Shown piece by piece: positions 36,411-47,664 of a stretch of 64,000 nucleotides of DNA. This stretch comes from DATKSG01 sp035531775 (GTDB taxonomy: Bacteria > Actinomycetota > Acidimicrobiia > Acidimicrobiales > UBA8190). The DNA lies in contig DATKSG010000068.1 of the NCBI GenBank assembly GCA_035531775.1, forward strand, positions 1 through 64,000. The letters run 5' to 3'. How positions within the stretch are numbered: the first letter of the stretch is position 1; every line of letters starts with the position of its first letter. A program made the position numbers and the translations under genes. The notes beneath the pieces were generated by a model. The model was not told where the DNA came from and did no database searches. It was given only the letters and a program-made list of their open reading frames with translations.

Positions 36411-38947
36411 TCGGCCATCTTGGGTAGGCGACCGGGGCGGGCCGAAGCTGGTCCGGCACGGCGGGCTGCCGGGCGCGGCGGCATGGCCGTGCGTGGCGGC
36501 GTGGCCGTGCGCGGTGGCGTGGCCGTGCGCGGTGGCGCCGGGCGCGGTGGCGCCGTGCGCGGTGGCGTGGCCGTGCGCGGTGGCGTGGCCGTGCGCGGTG
36601 GCGTCGGGCTACTGGAGCGCGACGACCACGATGGCGAGTCATCGTCGGACCAGCTTTCGGTGTTCTGCCAGGGGTCCGGATCGTGCAGATCATCAGCGGC
36701 TGCCTGCGCCGAGCCGTCACGGTCGCCGAATCCGAGGTCATCGGAGTCCGAGCCGTTGCCGGCCGCCGCCGTACGCCGGCGCCCCCAGGAGGTCACCGCC
36801 CGCAGGGGGTCGGGGCGCTTGGCCGAGGAAAGCCCGACGTCATGGACCAGCTCGTCGGGTAACTCGGCGAGGAACCGGCTCGGGATGGCGTGGCTCGTCG
36901 ATCCCCAAAGCGTGCGGCTCCAGGCGTGGGTCACATACAGGTGGCGCCGCGCACGCGTGATCCCCACGTAGCAGAGCCGCCGCTCCTCCTCGAGCTGCAT
37001 GGGATCATCAAGGGCGCGCAGATGCGGGAACACGCCGTCTTCCATACCCACCAGGAACACGGCCGGGAACTCGAGGCCCTTAGCCGTGTGCAGGGTCATG
37101 AGCGAGACCCGGCTGCTGTCATCGTCGAGGTCGTCGGAATCAGACACCAAGGCAACCGACTCGAGGAAGTCGTCGAGACGTTCGTAGCTCGAGGCGGCGC
37201 CGGTCAATTCGGCGATGTTCTCGAGCCGGCCCCGGGACTCCAAGGTGTCCTCGGCCTCGAGCTCGGCCCGGTAACCGGTGCGATCGGCCACCTCCGCCAC
37301 CAGCTCGCCCGGGCCGGCTCCGGTCTCGGCCATTCGCCGTAGGTCGTCGAGCAGGTGGCGCAACGAGGCGACCCCCTTGGCCGCCTTGCCCGAGACCCCG
37401 GCCTCCTCACTGAAACCGAGGGCTCCGGCGAAGGACATGCCGTGGGCCCGGGCCCAGGCGGCCAGGCGCTCGACCGAAGTGTCGCCCACCCCCCGGCGCG
37501 GCACGTTCACGATGCGCCGGGCCGACACCTCATCCGAAGGGTTGGCCAGCACCCGGAGGTAGGCGAGCAGGTCCTTGATCTCGCGGCGGTCGTAAAAGCG
37601 GGTCCCACCCACCACCTTGTAGGCCACGTTGGACCGTACGAGCTCCTCCTCGAGAGCCCGGCTCTGGGCATTGGTACGGTAGAAGACGGCCACGTCCCCA
37701 TAGCGCAGGGACTCGGTGCGATGCAGCCGGGCGATCTCCGACGCCACCCAAGCGGCCTCGTCGTACTCGTCCTCGGCCCGGTATCGGCGGATGCGCTCGC
37801 CGAGCTCGCCGTCAGTCCACAGCTCCTTGGGCACCCGTGTCACGTTGTTGGCTATGACGGCGTTGGCGGCATCGAGAATGGTCTTGGTCGAGCGGTAGTT
37901 CTGCTCGAGTGGGATCACGGCCGCGTCGGGAAAGGCCTCCTCGAACTCCAAGATGTTGCGGATGTCAGCCCGTCGGAACCCGTAGATCGACTGGTCGCTG
38001 TCGCCCACCACGCACACGTTGTGGTGCTCGCCGGCCAGCATGAGGACGATCTCGTTCTGGGCCCGATTGGTGTCCTGGAACTCGTCCACCAGGACGTGGG
38101 CAAAGCGCTCGCGGTACGACTCGAGCACGTCGTCGCAGGTTCGCAACAAGGTCACGGTGAGCACCAACAGGTCGTCGAAGTCCATTGCCGACGCCGCCTT
38201 CAGCCGCTGCTGGTACTCCACGTAGACATCGGAGATGCGGCGTTCGAACACGGTGTAGGCCTGGCCCTGGTACTCCTCGGGCCCCATGAGTTCGGCCTTC
38301 GCCCCCGAGATGGCGCCTTGCACGCCTCGCGGCGGGATCTTCTTGGCGTCGATATTCAGGTCGCGCAACACGTGCTCTACCAGGCGACGAGAGTCGGCGT
38401 CGTCGTAGATGGTGAACGACCGCCGGTAGCCGAGCCGATCGGCATGGGCCCGGAGCATGCGGACGCAGGCGGCGTGGAAGGTGGACACCCACATCTTCTG
38501 CGCCACCGGGCCCACCAGAGAGGTGAGTCGTTGGCGCATCTCGTCGGCTGCTTTGTTGGTGAAGGTGATGGCCAGGATCTGCCACGGCGTGGCGTCGCCG
38601 GTGGCCAGGAGATGCGCCACCCGGTGGGTGAGCACGCGGGTCTTGCCCGACCCGGCCCCGGCCACCACGAGCAGCGGGCTGCCGCGGTGCTCAACGGCGC
38701 GCCGCTGTGGTCCGTTCAAGCCCTCGACCAGCGACTGCGGGTTCGGGAGGTCGGCCAGCCACGCCGGCCGGCGGTGGCCGGTGGGAGGAACGGCTTCCGA
38801 AGTGGCGCCAGCGGCGGTGGCCGAGGCGGCGCCAGCGGCGGTGGCGGCGCCGGCCTCGGGCGGGGGGAGTTCGGCGAACTCGTCCTCGTCGAAGGCGCCG
38901 AGCGCGTCGAAGTGATGCAGCGGCGTGCCGGCCACGCTCACTCCCAC
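36389..38947 (-). CDS. pcrA: ATP-dependent DNA helicase, PcrA/UvrD type
   Basis: 852 residues, a superfamily 1A 3'-5' helicase. Motifs in order: [11 protein letters not shown] (Q motif), [13 protein letters not shown] (Walker A), [22 protein letters not shown] (Walker B/DEXX), [44 protein letters not shown] and [17 protein letters not shown]. It acts in nucleotide-excision and mismatch repair and in clearing replication blocks. The N-terminus has an Ala-rich extension and the C-terminus a long TPPRTA repeat tail ending in [11 protein letters not shown], a conserved-looking Tudor-type end fragment. Start candidates are GTGs at 38947, 38941 and 38935, overlapping the guaA stop. Confidence 0.95.
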   Translation of the reverse strand: MGVSVAGTPLHHFDALGAFDEDEFAELPPPEAGAATAAGAASATAAGATSEAVPPTGHRRPAWLADLPNPQSLVEGLNGPQRRAVEHRGSPLLVVAGAGSGKTRVLTHRVAHLLATGDATPWQILAITFTNKAADEMRQRLTSLVGPVAQKMWVSTFHAACVRMLRAHADRLGYRRSFTIYDDADSRRLVEHVLRDLNIDAKKIPPRGVQGAISGAKAELMGPEEYQGQAYTVFERRISDVYVEYQQRLKAASAMDFDDLLVLTVTLLRTCDDVLESYRERFAHVLVDEFQDTNRAQNEIVLMLAGEHHNVCVVGDSDQSIYGFRRADIRNILEFEEAFPDAAVIPLEQNYRSTKTILDAANAVIANNVTRVPKELWTDGELGERIRRYRAEDEYDEAAWVASEIARLHRTESLRYGDVAVFYRTNAQSRALEEELVRSNVAYKVVGGTRFYDRREIKDLLAYLRVLANPSDEVSARRIVNVPRRGVGDTSVERLAAWARAHGMSFAGALGFSEEAGVSGKAAKGVASLRHLLDDLRRMAETGAGPGELVAEVADRTGYRAELEAEDTLESRGRLENIAELTGAASSYERLDDFLESVALVSDSDDLDDDSSRVSLMTLHTAKGLEFPAVFLVGMEDGVFPHLRALDDPMQLEEERRLCYVGITRARRHLYVTHAWSRTLWGSTSHAIPSRFLAELPDELVHDVGLSSAKRPDPLRAVTSWGRRRTAAAGNGSDSDDLGFGDRDGSAQAAADDLHDPDPWQNTESWSDDDSPSWSSRSSSPTPPRTATPPRTATPPRTAPPRPAPPRTATPPRTATPPRTAMPPRPAARRAGPASARPGRLPKMAEWKFNKG
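36481..36606. repeat. 18-bp tandem repeat in the uvrD/pcrA 3' coding region
   Basis: About seven copies of GGCGTGGCCGTGCGCGGT (with variants) encode, on the minus strand, the hexapeptide TPPRTA repeated through the helicase tail. Length is a multiple of three, so copy changes keep the frame. Confidence 0.9.
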
Positions 38948-40482
38948 TCGATGGTGCCGGGCGGCTTCGACGTGACGTCGAGGGCCACCCGGTTCACGCC
39001 GTCCACCTCGTTGATGATGCGAGAGGACAGGCGCTCGAGGAGGTCGTAGGGCAGGCGGGCCCAGTCCGCTGTCATGGCGTCGTCAGACGTGACGGCTCGG
39101 ATGACCACGGGATAGGCGTACGTCCGTCCGTCGCCCATGACCCCCACGGTGCGCACGGCAGGCAGCACGGCGAAGCTCTGCCACAGCTCGCGGTACAAGC
39201 CGGCCTGGCGCACCTCCTCGATGACGATGGCGTCCGCCGCCCGCAGGATCTCGGCCCGCTCACGGGTGACCTCTCCGATGATGCGCACGGCCAGCCCCGG
39301 CCCTGGGAAGGGTTGGCGCCAGACGATCTCCTCGGGCAGGCCCAACTCCTCGCCCACGGCGCGCACCTCGTCCTTGAACAGCTGGCGCAAGGGCTCGACC
39401 AGGTCGAAGGCCATGTCCTCGGGCAGCCCGCCCACGTTGTGGTGCGACTTGATGGTGGCCGCGTCACGGGTGCCCGATTCGATGATGTCGGGGTACAGCG
39501 TGCCCTGGACGAGAAAGTGCGCGTCCTTGACGTCCCGCGCCACTTCCTCGAAGATGCGGATGAAGGTCTCGCCGATGGCCTTGCGCTTCTCCTCGGGGTC
39601 GGTGACCCCTTGGAGGACACCAAAGAAGCGGTCGGCGGCCTTCACGTGGATGAGGTCGACGTGGAACTGGCGGCGGAATGTCTCCTCCACCTGTTCGGCC
39701 TCCCCGCTGCGCATGAGGCCGGTGTCGACGAACACGCAGGTGAGCTGGTCACCCACGGCCCGGTGCACCAGGGCGGCGGCCACGGCCGAGTCCACCCCGC
39801 CCGACAAGGCGCACAGCACATGGGACGAGCCGACCTGGGCCCGTACCGCGTGGAGTGACGACTCGATGATGTTGGTGTGGGTCCACAGGGGCCGGGCCCC
39901 GCACACGTCGAACAGGAAGCGCTCGAGCAGCTCCTGGCCCCGGGCGGTGTGGACCACCTCAGGGTGGAACTGGACCCCGTGGATGCGCCGCTCGACATCT
40001 TCGAGGGCGGCCACCGGGGCCTCGGGCGTCGAGGCGGTGGCCACGAAGCCGTCGGGCACCTCGGCGATGGAGTCGGCGTGGCTCATCCAGACATCGACGC
40101 TGGCCGCCGAAGGCCAGTCGGCGAACAGCGGCGAGGCGGCCAGGCGGGCCATGGCGGTGCGGCCGTACTCGGCACGCCCGGTGCGCGCCACGGTGCCCCC
40201 GAGCTGCTGGGTGAGCAGCTGGGCCCCGTAGCAGATGCCCAAGATGGGCACTCCGGCGTCGTAGATGGCAGGGTCGATGGCCGGGGCCCAGTCGGCGTAG
40301 ACGGACTTGGGGCCGCCCGAGAGGATGATGCCCTTGGGGCGCCGGGCCACCAACTCGGCGGCCGGGGTGTCGAAGGGGACGATCTCGGAGTAGACGCGAG
40401 CCTCGCGGACTCGCCGGGCGATCAGCTGGGCGTACTGGGCGCCGAAGTCGACGACGAGGACGGTATCGGGGGCGTCGGCCAC
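38938..40482 (-). CDS. guaA: GMP synthase (glutamine-hydrolysing)
   Basis: 514 residues. The class I glutamine amidotransferase domain (1-195) has [11 protein letters not shown] with the catalytic Cys and [11 protein letters not shown] with the His; the ATP pyrophosphatase domain starts at about 205 with [19 protein letters not shown]; the C-terminal dimerisation domain ends in [10 protein letters not shown]. It converts XMP to GMP. I chose GTG 40482 ([19 protein letters not shown]), 44 nt after guaB3; the reading frame is open further upstream, but that part has no family similarity. Followed by uvrD with overlapping codons. Confidence 0.96.
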   Translation of the reverse strand: MADAPDTVLVVDFGAQYAQLIARRVREARVYSEIVPFDTPAAELVARRPKGIILSGGPKSVYADWAPAIDPAIYDAGVPILGICYGAQLLTQQLGGTVARTGRAEYGRTAMARLAASPLFADWPSAASVDVWMSHADSIAEVPDGFVATASTPEAPVAALEDVERRIHGVQFHPEVVHTARGQELLERFLFDVCGARPLWTHTNIIESSLHAVRAQVGSSHVLCALSGGVDSAVAAALVHRAVGDQLTCVFVDTGLMRSGEAEQVEETFRRQFHVDLIHVKAADRFFGVLQGVTDPEEKRKAIGETFIRIFEEVARDVKDAHFLVQGTLYPDIIESGTRDAATIKSHHNVGGLPEDMAFDLVEPLRQLFKDEVRAVGEELGLPEEIVWRQPFPGPGLAVRIIGEVTRERAEILRAADAIVIEEVRQAGLYRELWQSFAVLPAVRTVGVMGDGRTYAYPVVIRAVTSDDAMTADWARLPYDLLERLSSRIINEVDGVNRVALDVTSKPPGTIEWE

Positions 40483-40526
40483 GGCAAAGGGGGAGGAAGG
40501 AACGGAGCGAGCGGCGTCGGAGGGCG

Positions 40527-41690
40527 TCAGTGGCCCATTCCCACGCCCTGGGAGCGCTGCAACGACTTTCCCTCGGTCTGCAACGACGGCGCCACCATGA
40601 CTTCTGCCTTTTGGAACTCCTTGACCGATTGGTACCCGCAGGTGGCCATAGAAGTGCGCAGGGCGCCGAACAGGTTCATGCGGCCGTCGTTCTCGTGGGC
40701 CGGCCCGAGGAGGATCTCCTTGAGCGAGCCGCGCACCGACGTGCGCACCCGCGTGCCACGCGGCAAGGTGGGATGGAAGGTGGCCATGCCCCAGTGGAAG
40801 CCCCGGCACGGCGCCTCCTCGGCCGACGACAGCGGCGAGCCGAGCATCACGGCGTCGGCCCCGCAGGCGATCGCTTTGGCGATGTCACCGCCGCGGCTCA
40901 TGCCGCCGTCGGCGATCACGTGCACGTAGACGCCGGTCTCGTCGAGGTGGCGCATGCGGGCGCCGGCCACATCGGCGATGGCGGTGGCCTGGGGCACGCC
41001 CAAGCCGAGCACACCACGGGTGGTGCAGGCGTTGCCCGGGCCCACACCGACCAGCACCCCCACGGCGCCGGTGCGCATGAGGTGGAGGGCAGCCTGGTAC
41101 GAGGCGCATCCGCCGACGATGACCGGGATGTCGAACTCCCGGATGAATCGCTTCAAGTTGAGTGGCTCGACCGACTTCGACACGTGCTCGGCCGACACCA
41201 CAGTGCCCTGGATGACGAGCACGTCGAGCTCACCAGCCAAGATGGACGGGGCCAGCTCCGTGGTGCGCTGTGGGGTGACCGATGCGCATGAGACCACGCC
41301 GGCCGATTTGATCTGGTGGATGCGCTCGGTGACGAGCTCGGGCTTCACCGGCTCGAGGTACATCTGCTGCATGCGAGCCGTGGCCTTGTCGTCGTCGAGC
41401 GTGGCAATCTCGTCGAACAGGGCGTCGGGATCCTCGTAGCGGGTCCACAACCCCTCGAGGTTGAGCACGGCCACGCCACCGAGGCGGCCGATCTCGACGG
41501 CGGTGCGGGGGCTCACTACGCCGTCCATGGCGGCGGCCATCAGGGGAAGGTCGAAGCGAAAGGCATCGATCTCCCACGAGATGTCCACGTCCTCGGGGTC
41601 GCGGGTCCGGCGACTGGGCACGATGGCGATGTCATCGAAGCCGTAGGCCTGGCGGCCCGACTTGTAGATCCCGATCTCGATCTCAGCCAC
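40527..41690 (-). CDS. guaB3: GuaB3 family IMP dehydrogenase-related protein
   Basis: 387 residues, without CBS domains, as in actinobacterial GuaB3. The IMPDH fold is recognisable: [19 protein letters not shown] at the N-terminus, the active-site loop [21 protein letters not shown] with the cysteine in NACTTR, and [29 protein letters not shown]. It acts near guaA in guanine nucleotide metabolism; members of this group were recently reported to be GMP reductases rather than IMP dehydrogenases, so the direction of the reaction should be treated as open. ATG 41690; 44 bp to guaA. Confidence 0.94.
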   Translation of the reverse strand: MAEIEIGIYKSGRQAYGFDDIAIVPSRRTRDPEDVDISWEIDAFRFDLPLMAAAMDGVVSPRTAVEIGRLGGVAVLNLEGLWTRYEDPDALFDEIATLDDDKATARMQQMYLEPVKPELVTERIHQIKSAGVVSCASVTPQRTTELAPSILAGELDVLVIQGTVVSAEHVSKSVEPLNLKRFIREFDIPVIVGGCASYQAALHLMRTGAVGVLVGVGPGNACTTRGVLGLGVPQATAIADVAGARMRHLDETGVYVHVIADGGMSRGGDIAKAIACGADAVMLGSPLSSAEEAPCRGFHWGMATFHPTLPRGTRVRTSVRGSLKEILLGPAHENDGRMNLFGALRTSMATCGYQSVKEFQKAEVMVAPSLQTEGKSLQRSQGVGMGH

Positions 41691-41801
41691 GTGGCTGCCT
41701 CCTGCCCGTTTCGAACTCCGGCGGTCTGCGCTGTCGGCCGCCGGCGTTCCTCCACGATACCTGCCGGGACCGACCCCCCAACGGTGGCCCCCGAAGCCTG
41801 C

Positions 41802-41843
41802 TCAGAGGTCCACGACGAGGCTTCAGAGGTCCATGACGAGGCG
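41802..41843. repeat. 21-bp tandem duplication over the Nudix gene's stop codon
   Basis: Units 41802-41822 and 41823-41843 (TCAGAGGTCCACGACGAGGC / TCAGAGGTCCATGACGAGGC) differ by one base within the first 20. The second unit holds the gene's last codons and stop; the first is an extra copy after the stop. Confidence 0.9.
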
Positions 41844-42539
41844 AAGCAACTCCACCAGCATGCGGGCGGTGGCACCCCAGACGGTGTCGTCGGGCAACTC
41901 GAAGAACCACACCGGGAACCATCCCTCGGCGTCGGTCAGCGCCGACACCGGTCGGCCCGGCACCCTCCAGCGCTCCTCCCGGAACACGCCGTCGGCCGCC
42001 AGTTCGGCCAGGGACACGTCGAAGACGTGCTCGACCTCGGAAGGGTTGGCCTCGAGCTGCGGCCGGCCGGCGAGCACGCCGACCACCGGGGTGATGGTCG
42101 ACGCCGAGGAGAAGGTGGACAGCGGGGTGAGCCGGCCGATGAGGGACACCGACGACGGGTCGAGGCGCACTTCCTCGACGGCCTCTCGCAGGGCGGCCGC
42201 TTCGGACGTCTCGCCCTCGTCCAGGCGGCCACCTGGGAAGCTCACCTCCCCGGTGTGGGTGCGCAGGTGAGCGGCACGGCGGGTGAGCACCACCCGGGCC
42301 TCCCCCTCCTCTTCGAAGGCCGCCACCAGCACGGCGGCGGGGGCACCCGGGTCGGGGAAGCCGTCGAAGGTGACCTGCTCGCGCCGGGCCAAGGCGTGGT
42401 GGTGCTGCTCCACGGCCCGGCGCACCCGGTCGAGAGTCAGGCCACGGCGCTGCCCGACGTCCAAGGTGGCCCAGCCGGCGGGTACACCGGGGCGGGCACC
42501 ACGGGGACGGGGGATCACCTGGCGCCGGCCCACGTCCAC
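41823..42539 (-). CDS. Nudix hydrolase, CoA pyrophosphatase type
   Basis: 238 residues. The Nudix box is GGRLDEGETSEAAALREAVEEV (GxxxxxExxxxxxxREUxEE seen in full), and a CoA-specific upstream element is suggested by RTHTGEVSFPGGRLDEGE, where SFPGG matches the NUDT7/8-like family. Likely cleaves CoA or related diphosphates. I chose GTG 42539: a start at 42605 would put the first codons inside the groL terminator hairpin (42570-42599). It lies between groL and guaB3 on the same strand. The 3' end is tandemly duplicated. Confidence 0.87.
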   Translation of the reverse strand: MDVGRRQVIPRPRGARPGVPAGWATLDVGQRRGLTLDRVRRAVEQHHHALARREQVTFDGFPDPGAPAAVLVAAFEEEGEARVVLTRRAAHLRTHTGEVSFPGGRLDEGETSEAAALREAVEEVRLDPSSVSLIGRLTPLSTFSSASTITPVVGVLAGRPQLEANPSEVEHVFDVSLAELAADGVFREERWRVPGRPVSALTDAEGWFPVWFFELPDDTVWGATARMLVELLRLVMDL

Positions 42540-42569
42540 GGCCAGCAGCTTAAGGCGGGCCGTATCGCG

Positions 42570-42599
42570 ACTCGGCCGGGCCCCGAGGCCCGGCCGAGT
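42570..42599 (-). terminator. Intrinsic terminator of groSL
   Basis: A perfect 13-bp inverted repeat (ACTCGGCCGGGCC / GGCCCGGCCGAGT) with loop CCGA (tetraloop on the plus strand), 22 nt downstream of the groL stop. There is no U-tract. It is the best hairpin in the window and should end the chaperonin transcript. Confidence 0.85.
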
Positions 42600-42621
42600 C
42601 CACATCGTCGAAGAGCGACAG

Positions 42622-44578
<1,957 letters not shown>

Positions 44579-44604
44579 GGCAGGTGGCCCTCCTGTAGGC
44601 ACAT

Positions 44605-44631
44605 TTAGCACTCTGACCTTGTGAGTGCTAA
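44605..44631. promoter_or_regulatory. CIRCE operator (HrcA site) of groSL
   Basis: The inverted repeat TTAGCACTC-N9-GAGTGCTAA is an exact CIRCE consensus. It sits between the -10 box and the groS start, where HrcA repressor binding blocks transcription until heat stress titrates GroEL away from HrcA. Confidence 0.98.
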
Positions 44632-44659
44632 CGATAGCGGGCCGCCGACGACCAGGCAA
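44631..44659 (-). promoter_or_regulatory. Predicted housekeeping promoter of groSL
   Basis: On the minus strand TTGCCT (44659-44654) and TATCGT (44636-44631) are separated by exactly 17 nt. The -10 abuts the CIRCE element, the usual geometry for HrcA control. Confidence 0.75.
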
Positions 44660-44706
44660 CTGCGGACTGGGCCGGGCTCAGCGGGGACTGACGCAGGCGG
44701 CGAGGC

Positions 44707-45711
44707 TCAGTCGAGCAGGGGCAGGCGCAGCCCGGGATCGGCGGCCGTGTCGAGCGGGCTCGGGCCGATGTGCTCGAGCTGCCACCAGCCGGCGGCGGCG
44801 ATCATGGCCGCGTTGTCGGTGCACATGGCCCGGCTGGGCAAGAAGGCCGGCAGGCCCAGCTCGGAGGCCGCAGCCTCGAAGGCCCGGCGCAGGGCCCCGT
44901 TGGCCGCCACTCCACCGGCCAGGCACATCCCGCCCGCCCCAACTCTCGAGGCGGCCCGGGCCGCCTTGGTCACCAGGACATCCACCACCGCCGCCTGGAA
45001 CGACGCCGCCACATCCTCGTCGGTGGCCTCGGGCCGCTTGCGCACGGCGTGGACCACGGCCGTCTTCACGCCGCTGAAGGACAGGTCAAGGCCCTCTTCC
45101 AGCATGGCCCGGGGGAAGGCGAAAGCCTCGCGGTCGCCGCTTTCAGCCGCCTTCTCGATGGCCGGGCCGCCTGGATAGCCGAGGCCGAGGAAGCGGGCCA
45201 CCTTGTCGAAGGCTTCCCCGGCGGCGTCGTCGAGGGTCGAGCCGAGCAGGCGGTAGCGCCCCGGGCCCTCCATGGACACCAGCATCGTGTGGCCCCCCGA
45301 GACGAGGAGGACCACCAGGGGCCAGGGCGGATCGGGATGGTCGAGCACGGCGGCGAAGAGATGGCCCTCCAAGTGGTTGACCGCCACATAGGGCAGGTCC
45401 CATCCGAGCGCCAGGGCCTTCGCCGCGCTGGTGCCGACCAGAAGCGAGCCGATGAGGCCGGGCCCGACGGTGGCGGCCACGGCGTCGAGGTCGCCGGCAC
45501 CGACCTCGGCGCGGGCCAGGGCCTCGGCCACCACCGGCAACACCAAGTCCAGATGAGCCCGTCCAGCCAACTCGGGCACCACCCCCCCATAGGCGGCGTG
45601 CAGGTCGACCTGGCTCGACACCACCGACGAGCAGATGTCGGTGCCGTCGCGCACGACGGCGGCGGCTGTTTCGTCGCACGAGGTCTCGAGGCCGAGGACG
45701 GTTCCGCTCAT
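44707..45711 (-). CDS. tsaD: tRNA t6A threonylcarbamoyltransferase TsaD
   Basis: 334 residues, Kae1/TsaD ASKHA fold. LGLETSCDETAAAVV at the N-terminus, the metal-binding histidine pair in VNHLEGHLFA, VSGGHTMLV, GEAFDKVARFLGLGYPGGP, and the C-terminal LAGGVAANGALR and MCTDNAAMIA are present. With TsaB and TsaE it adds threonylcarbamoyl to A37 of ANN-decoding tRNAs. ATG 45711 overlaps rimI's stop (ATGA). Last gene of udg-tsaE-tsaB-rimI-tsaD. Confidence 0.97.
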   Translation of the reverse strand: MSGTVLGLETSCDETAAAVVRDGTDICSSVVSSQVDLHAAYGGVVPELAGRAHLDLVLPVVAEALARAEVGAGDLDAVAATVGPGLIGSLLVGTSAAKALALGWDLPYVAVNHLEGHLFAAVLDHPDPPWPLVVLLVSGGHTMLVSMEGPGRYRLLGSTLDDAAGEAFDKVARFLGLGYPGGPAIEKAAESGDREAFAFPRAMLEEGLDLSFSGVKTAVVHAVRKRPEATDEDVAASFQAAVVDVLVTKAARAASRVGAGGMCLAGGVAANGALRRAFEAAASELGLPAFLPSRAMCTDNAAMIAAAGWWQLEHIGPSPLDTAADPGLRLPLLD

Positions 45712-46268
45712 CGGTCCTGGCGCAAGCGGGCCTCGATCAGGCTCAGGCGCTCGCCATATTCGGCGCTGTCGATGTCGTAGGCCCACATGATGATGGCGTC
45801 CTCGCCCGTTTCGGCGTAGTAGTTGCGGCGCACTCCGGCCGGCGCGAAACCGAAGCGCCGGTACAGCGTCTGCGCGGCGTGGTTGCCGGTGCGCACCTCC
45901 AAGGTGAGATGGCGCGCCCCCAACCGGGGGGCAGCCCGGGCCAGGTCGAGCAGCAACACGGTGCCGATGCCCCGGCGGTGCCAAGCCGGGTCCACGGTGA
46001 GCGTGGTCACGTGCCCTTCGTCCATGACCAGCATGAGGCCGGCATATCCCACCACCATGGGGCCGATGGTGGCGGCGCAGTACCGGCGCGACGTGCGCTG
46101 GGCCAGCTCGGACAGAAAGAGGGTGGCCGACCACGGCCGCGGGTAGCAGTCCTCCTCGATGCGGGCCACCGTGCGCAGATGCCGTCGGCGAAGCGGCACC
46201 ACCCGCACTGCACCGGCCACGTCGTCGCCGGGCGCTGTCCCCGAGGTGGCGAGCTCGTCCACGGTCAC
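45708..46268 (-). CDS. rimI: Ribosomal protein S18 alanine N-acetyltransferase RimI
   Basis: 186 residues, GNAT fold. VVPLRRRHLRTVARIEEDCYP is the typical RimI opening, and the acetyl-CoA loop is seen as LTVDPAWHRRGIGTVLL, followed by LEVRTGNHAAQTLYRRFGF. A 25-residue N-terminal extension (MTVDELATSGTAPGDD...) precedes the fold. RimI is classically coupled with tsaB and tsaD, as here. The start overlaps tsaB's stop by 4 nt. Confidence 0.92.
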   Translation of the reverse strand: MTVDELATSGTAPGDDVAGAVRVVPLRRRHLRTVARIEEDCYPRPWSATLFLSELAQRTSRRYCAATIGPMVVGYAGLMLVMDEGHVTTLTVDPAWHRRGIGTVLLLDLARAAPRLGARHLTLEVRTGNHAAQTLYRRFGFAPAGVRRNYYAETGEDAIIMWAYDIDSAEYGERLSLIEARLRQDR

Positions 46269-47047
46269 CGACCGCCCGCCGGGCGTGCCGGGGCGCGCTG
46301 CTCCCAGTTGATGCGCACGTCGGCCGGGCGCAGGTAGCGGGCCCCCACCGCCGATGGCGGGCGCCCGAGCCCGGCCACGGCACGGCTCAAGGTCAAGGCG
46401 GCGAGCGCGGCGACATCGGGGTGGGTGGCGCCAGGCCCCGCCACCTCGACGCCGGGCACCGACTCGAGCAGGTCCCGATATCGCCGGGCCCCGTCACCCA
46501 AACACAGGCACGGTTCGTCCAACCCGGCCAGGTCGGCGGCCAGGGCTTCGGGGCTCCACAGCCCCTCCTCGCCCACGGGGGAGACGGCCGATACGGCACT
46601 GCCGGTGCCGCGGGCCGGCTGATGGGCACTGCCGGTGCCAACCGCACGGAAGCGGGCCGAGAACACCTCGCCGCGCCGGGCGTCGACCACGGGGATGAGG
46701 AGAGGGAGCCCGGTGCCGCCCGGTGCCCGGCACCGGGCGGCACCGAGGGCCAGCACTTCGAGGCTGCCCGCCTCCACCAGCGGTACGCCCAAGGCGAAGG
46801 CGAGCGCTTTGGCCGTGGCCAGCCCCACGCGCAGCCCGGTGAAGAGCCCGGGGCCGACGTCCACACCCACGGCATCGAGATCCCCGAGAGCGATGCCGGC
46901 GCTGCGACAGGCGAAGGACACCGCCGGAGCCAGGGTCTCGGCGTGGCGCCGGCCGCGGGCGAGAGCCACGTGGGCCACCACCCCGCTGTCGTCGGCCAGG
47001 GCCACGGCGGCCACGTCGGTAGCTGACTCGATGGCCAGAAGCAGCAC
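46265..47047 (-). CDS. tsaB: tRNA t6A biosynthesis protein TsaB
   Basis: 260 residues. It opens LLLAIESATDVAAVALAD and carries the TsaB segment VDVGPGLFTGLRVGLATAKALAFAL. It is a degenerate Kae1 paralogue that scaffolds TsaD and TsaE. The GTG at 47047 is two bases after the tsaE stop; the upstream frame is open but lies inside tsaE. The second half contains Ala/Pro/Gly-rich repeats (AVGTGSAHQPARGTGSAVSA, GTGSA twice). Confidence 0.93.
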   Translation of the reverse strand: MLLLAIESATDVAAVALADDSGVVAHVALARGRRHAETLAPAVSFACRSAGIALGDLDAVGVDVGPGLFTGLRVGLATAKALAFALGVPLVEAGSLEVLALGAARCRAPGGTGLPLLIPVVDARRGEVFSARFRAVGTGSAHQPARGTGSAVSAVSPVGEEGLWSPEALAADLAGLDEPCLCLGDGARRYRDLLESVPGVEVAGPGATHPDVAALAALTLSRAVAGLGRPPSAVGARYLRPADVRINWEQRAPARPAGGR

Positions 47048-47049
47048 GG

Positions 47050-47664
47050 CTAAGCCGCCGTGCCGGCCGAGAGCACCTGGGCGCGCAGGCTCTCGAGGTG
47101 CGGGCGGTGGCGAGCCGGGAGCGCGATGCTCACGGTCCGCTCCTCGTCGCTCGGGCCGGGGGCGAGCCGGACCGTCACCGGATCGGGCCCGAGAACGGGT
47201 TCGGCCACGTCGCCCCACTCGACGATGGCCACGGCGCCGTCCTCGACCATCTCGCCGAGAGCGAGGTCGGCCACCTCCTGCCAGGAATCCAGCCGGTATA
47301 GATCGGCGTGCAGCATGGTTCGCACGCCCCGGTGCGCGCCGGCGCAGAGATAGGGACGTACCAGCGTGAAAGTTGGGCTGGTCACGGCCTCGTCCACCCC
47401 GAGCCCGGCGGCCAGGCCTTGGGCGAAGGTGGTCTTGCCGGCCCCTAGGTCGCCGACTAGCAGCACCACGTCACCTGGGGCGAGCACGCCGGCGAGAGCA
47501 GCCCCCACCGCCTTCGTGTGTTCGGCGCCCGTCGTTCGGGCCACGATGGGCTCGCCGGCACTGGTGTGGGGCTGGTTCGTGTGGGGCTGGTTCGTGTGGG
47601 GCTGGTTCGCGTGGGGCTGGTTCGCGTGGGGCTGGTTCGTGTGGGGCTGGCCGGCGTCGTTCAT
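47050..47664 (-). CDS. tsaE: tRNA t6A ATPase TsaE with repeat-encoded N-terminal extension
   Basis: 204 residues; the TsaE core is about 150. The P-loop is VLLVGDLGAGKTTFAQGLA, switch and base motifs SPTFTLVRPY and HADLYRLDS follow, with IVEWGDV as Walker B-like site. It is the ATPase of the t6A complex. The first 35 residues (MNDAGQPHTNQPHANQ...) are a PHTNQ/PHANQ repeat not known from the family, encoded by 15-bp tandem units at 47566-47650. A downstream start would remove most of it, but ATG 47664 overlaps the udg stop (ATGA), which argues for coupling. Confidence 0.93.
   Translation of the reverse strand: MNDAGQPHTNQPHANQPHANQPHTNQPHTNQPHTSAGEPIVARTTGAEHTKAVGAALAGVLAPGDVVLLVGDLGAGKTTFAQGLAAGLGVDEAVTSPTFTLVRPYLCAGAHRGVRTMLHADLYRLDSWQEVADLALGEMVEDGAVAIVEWGDVAEPVLGPDPVTVRLAPGPSDEERTVSIALPARHRPHLESLRAQVLSAGTAA
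47566..47650. repeat. 15-bp tandem repeat in the tsaE 5' end
   Basis: Five full copies and one partial copy of GTGGGGCTGGTTCGT/C encode, on the minus strand, repeated QPHTN/QPHAN. The period is a multiple of three, so expansion keeps the tsaE frame. Confidence 0.97.

Noticed and set aside
42540..42605. Upstream start of the Nudix gene
   Set aside because: It lies within and before the groL terminator hairpin, so translation from there is unlikely.
47566..47650. CRISPR array
   Set aside because: Repeats are contiguous 15-bp coding units without spacers.
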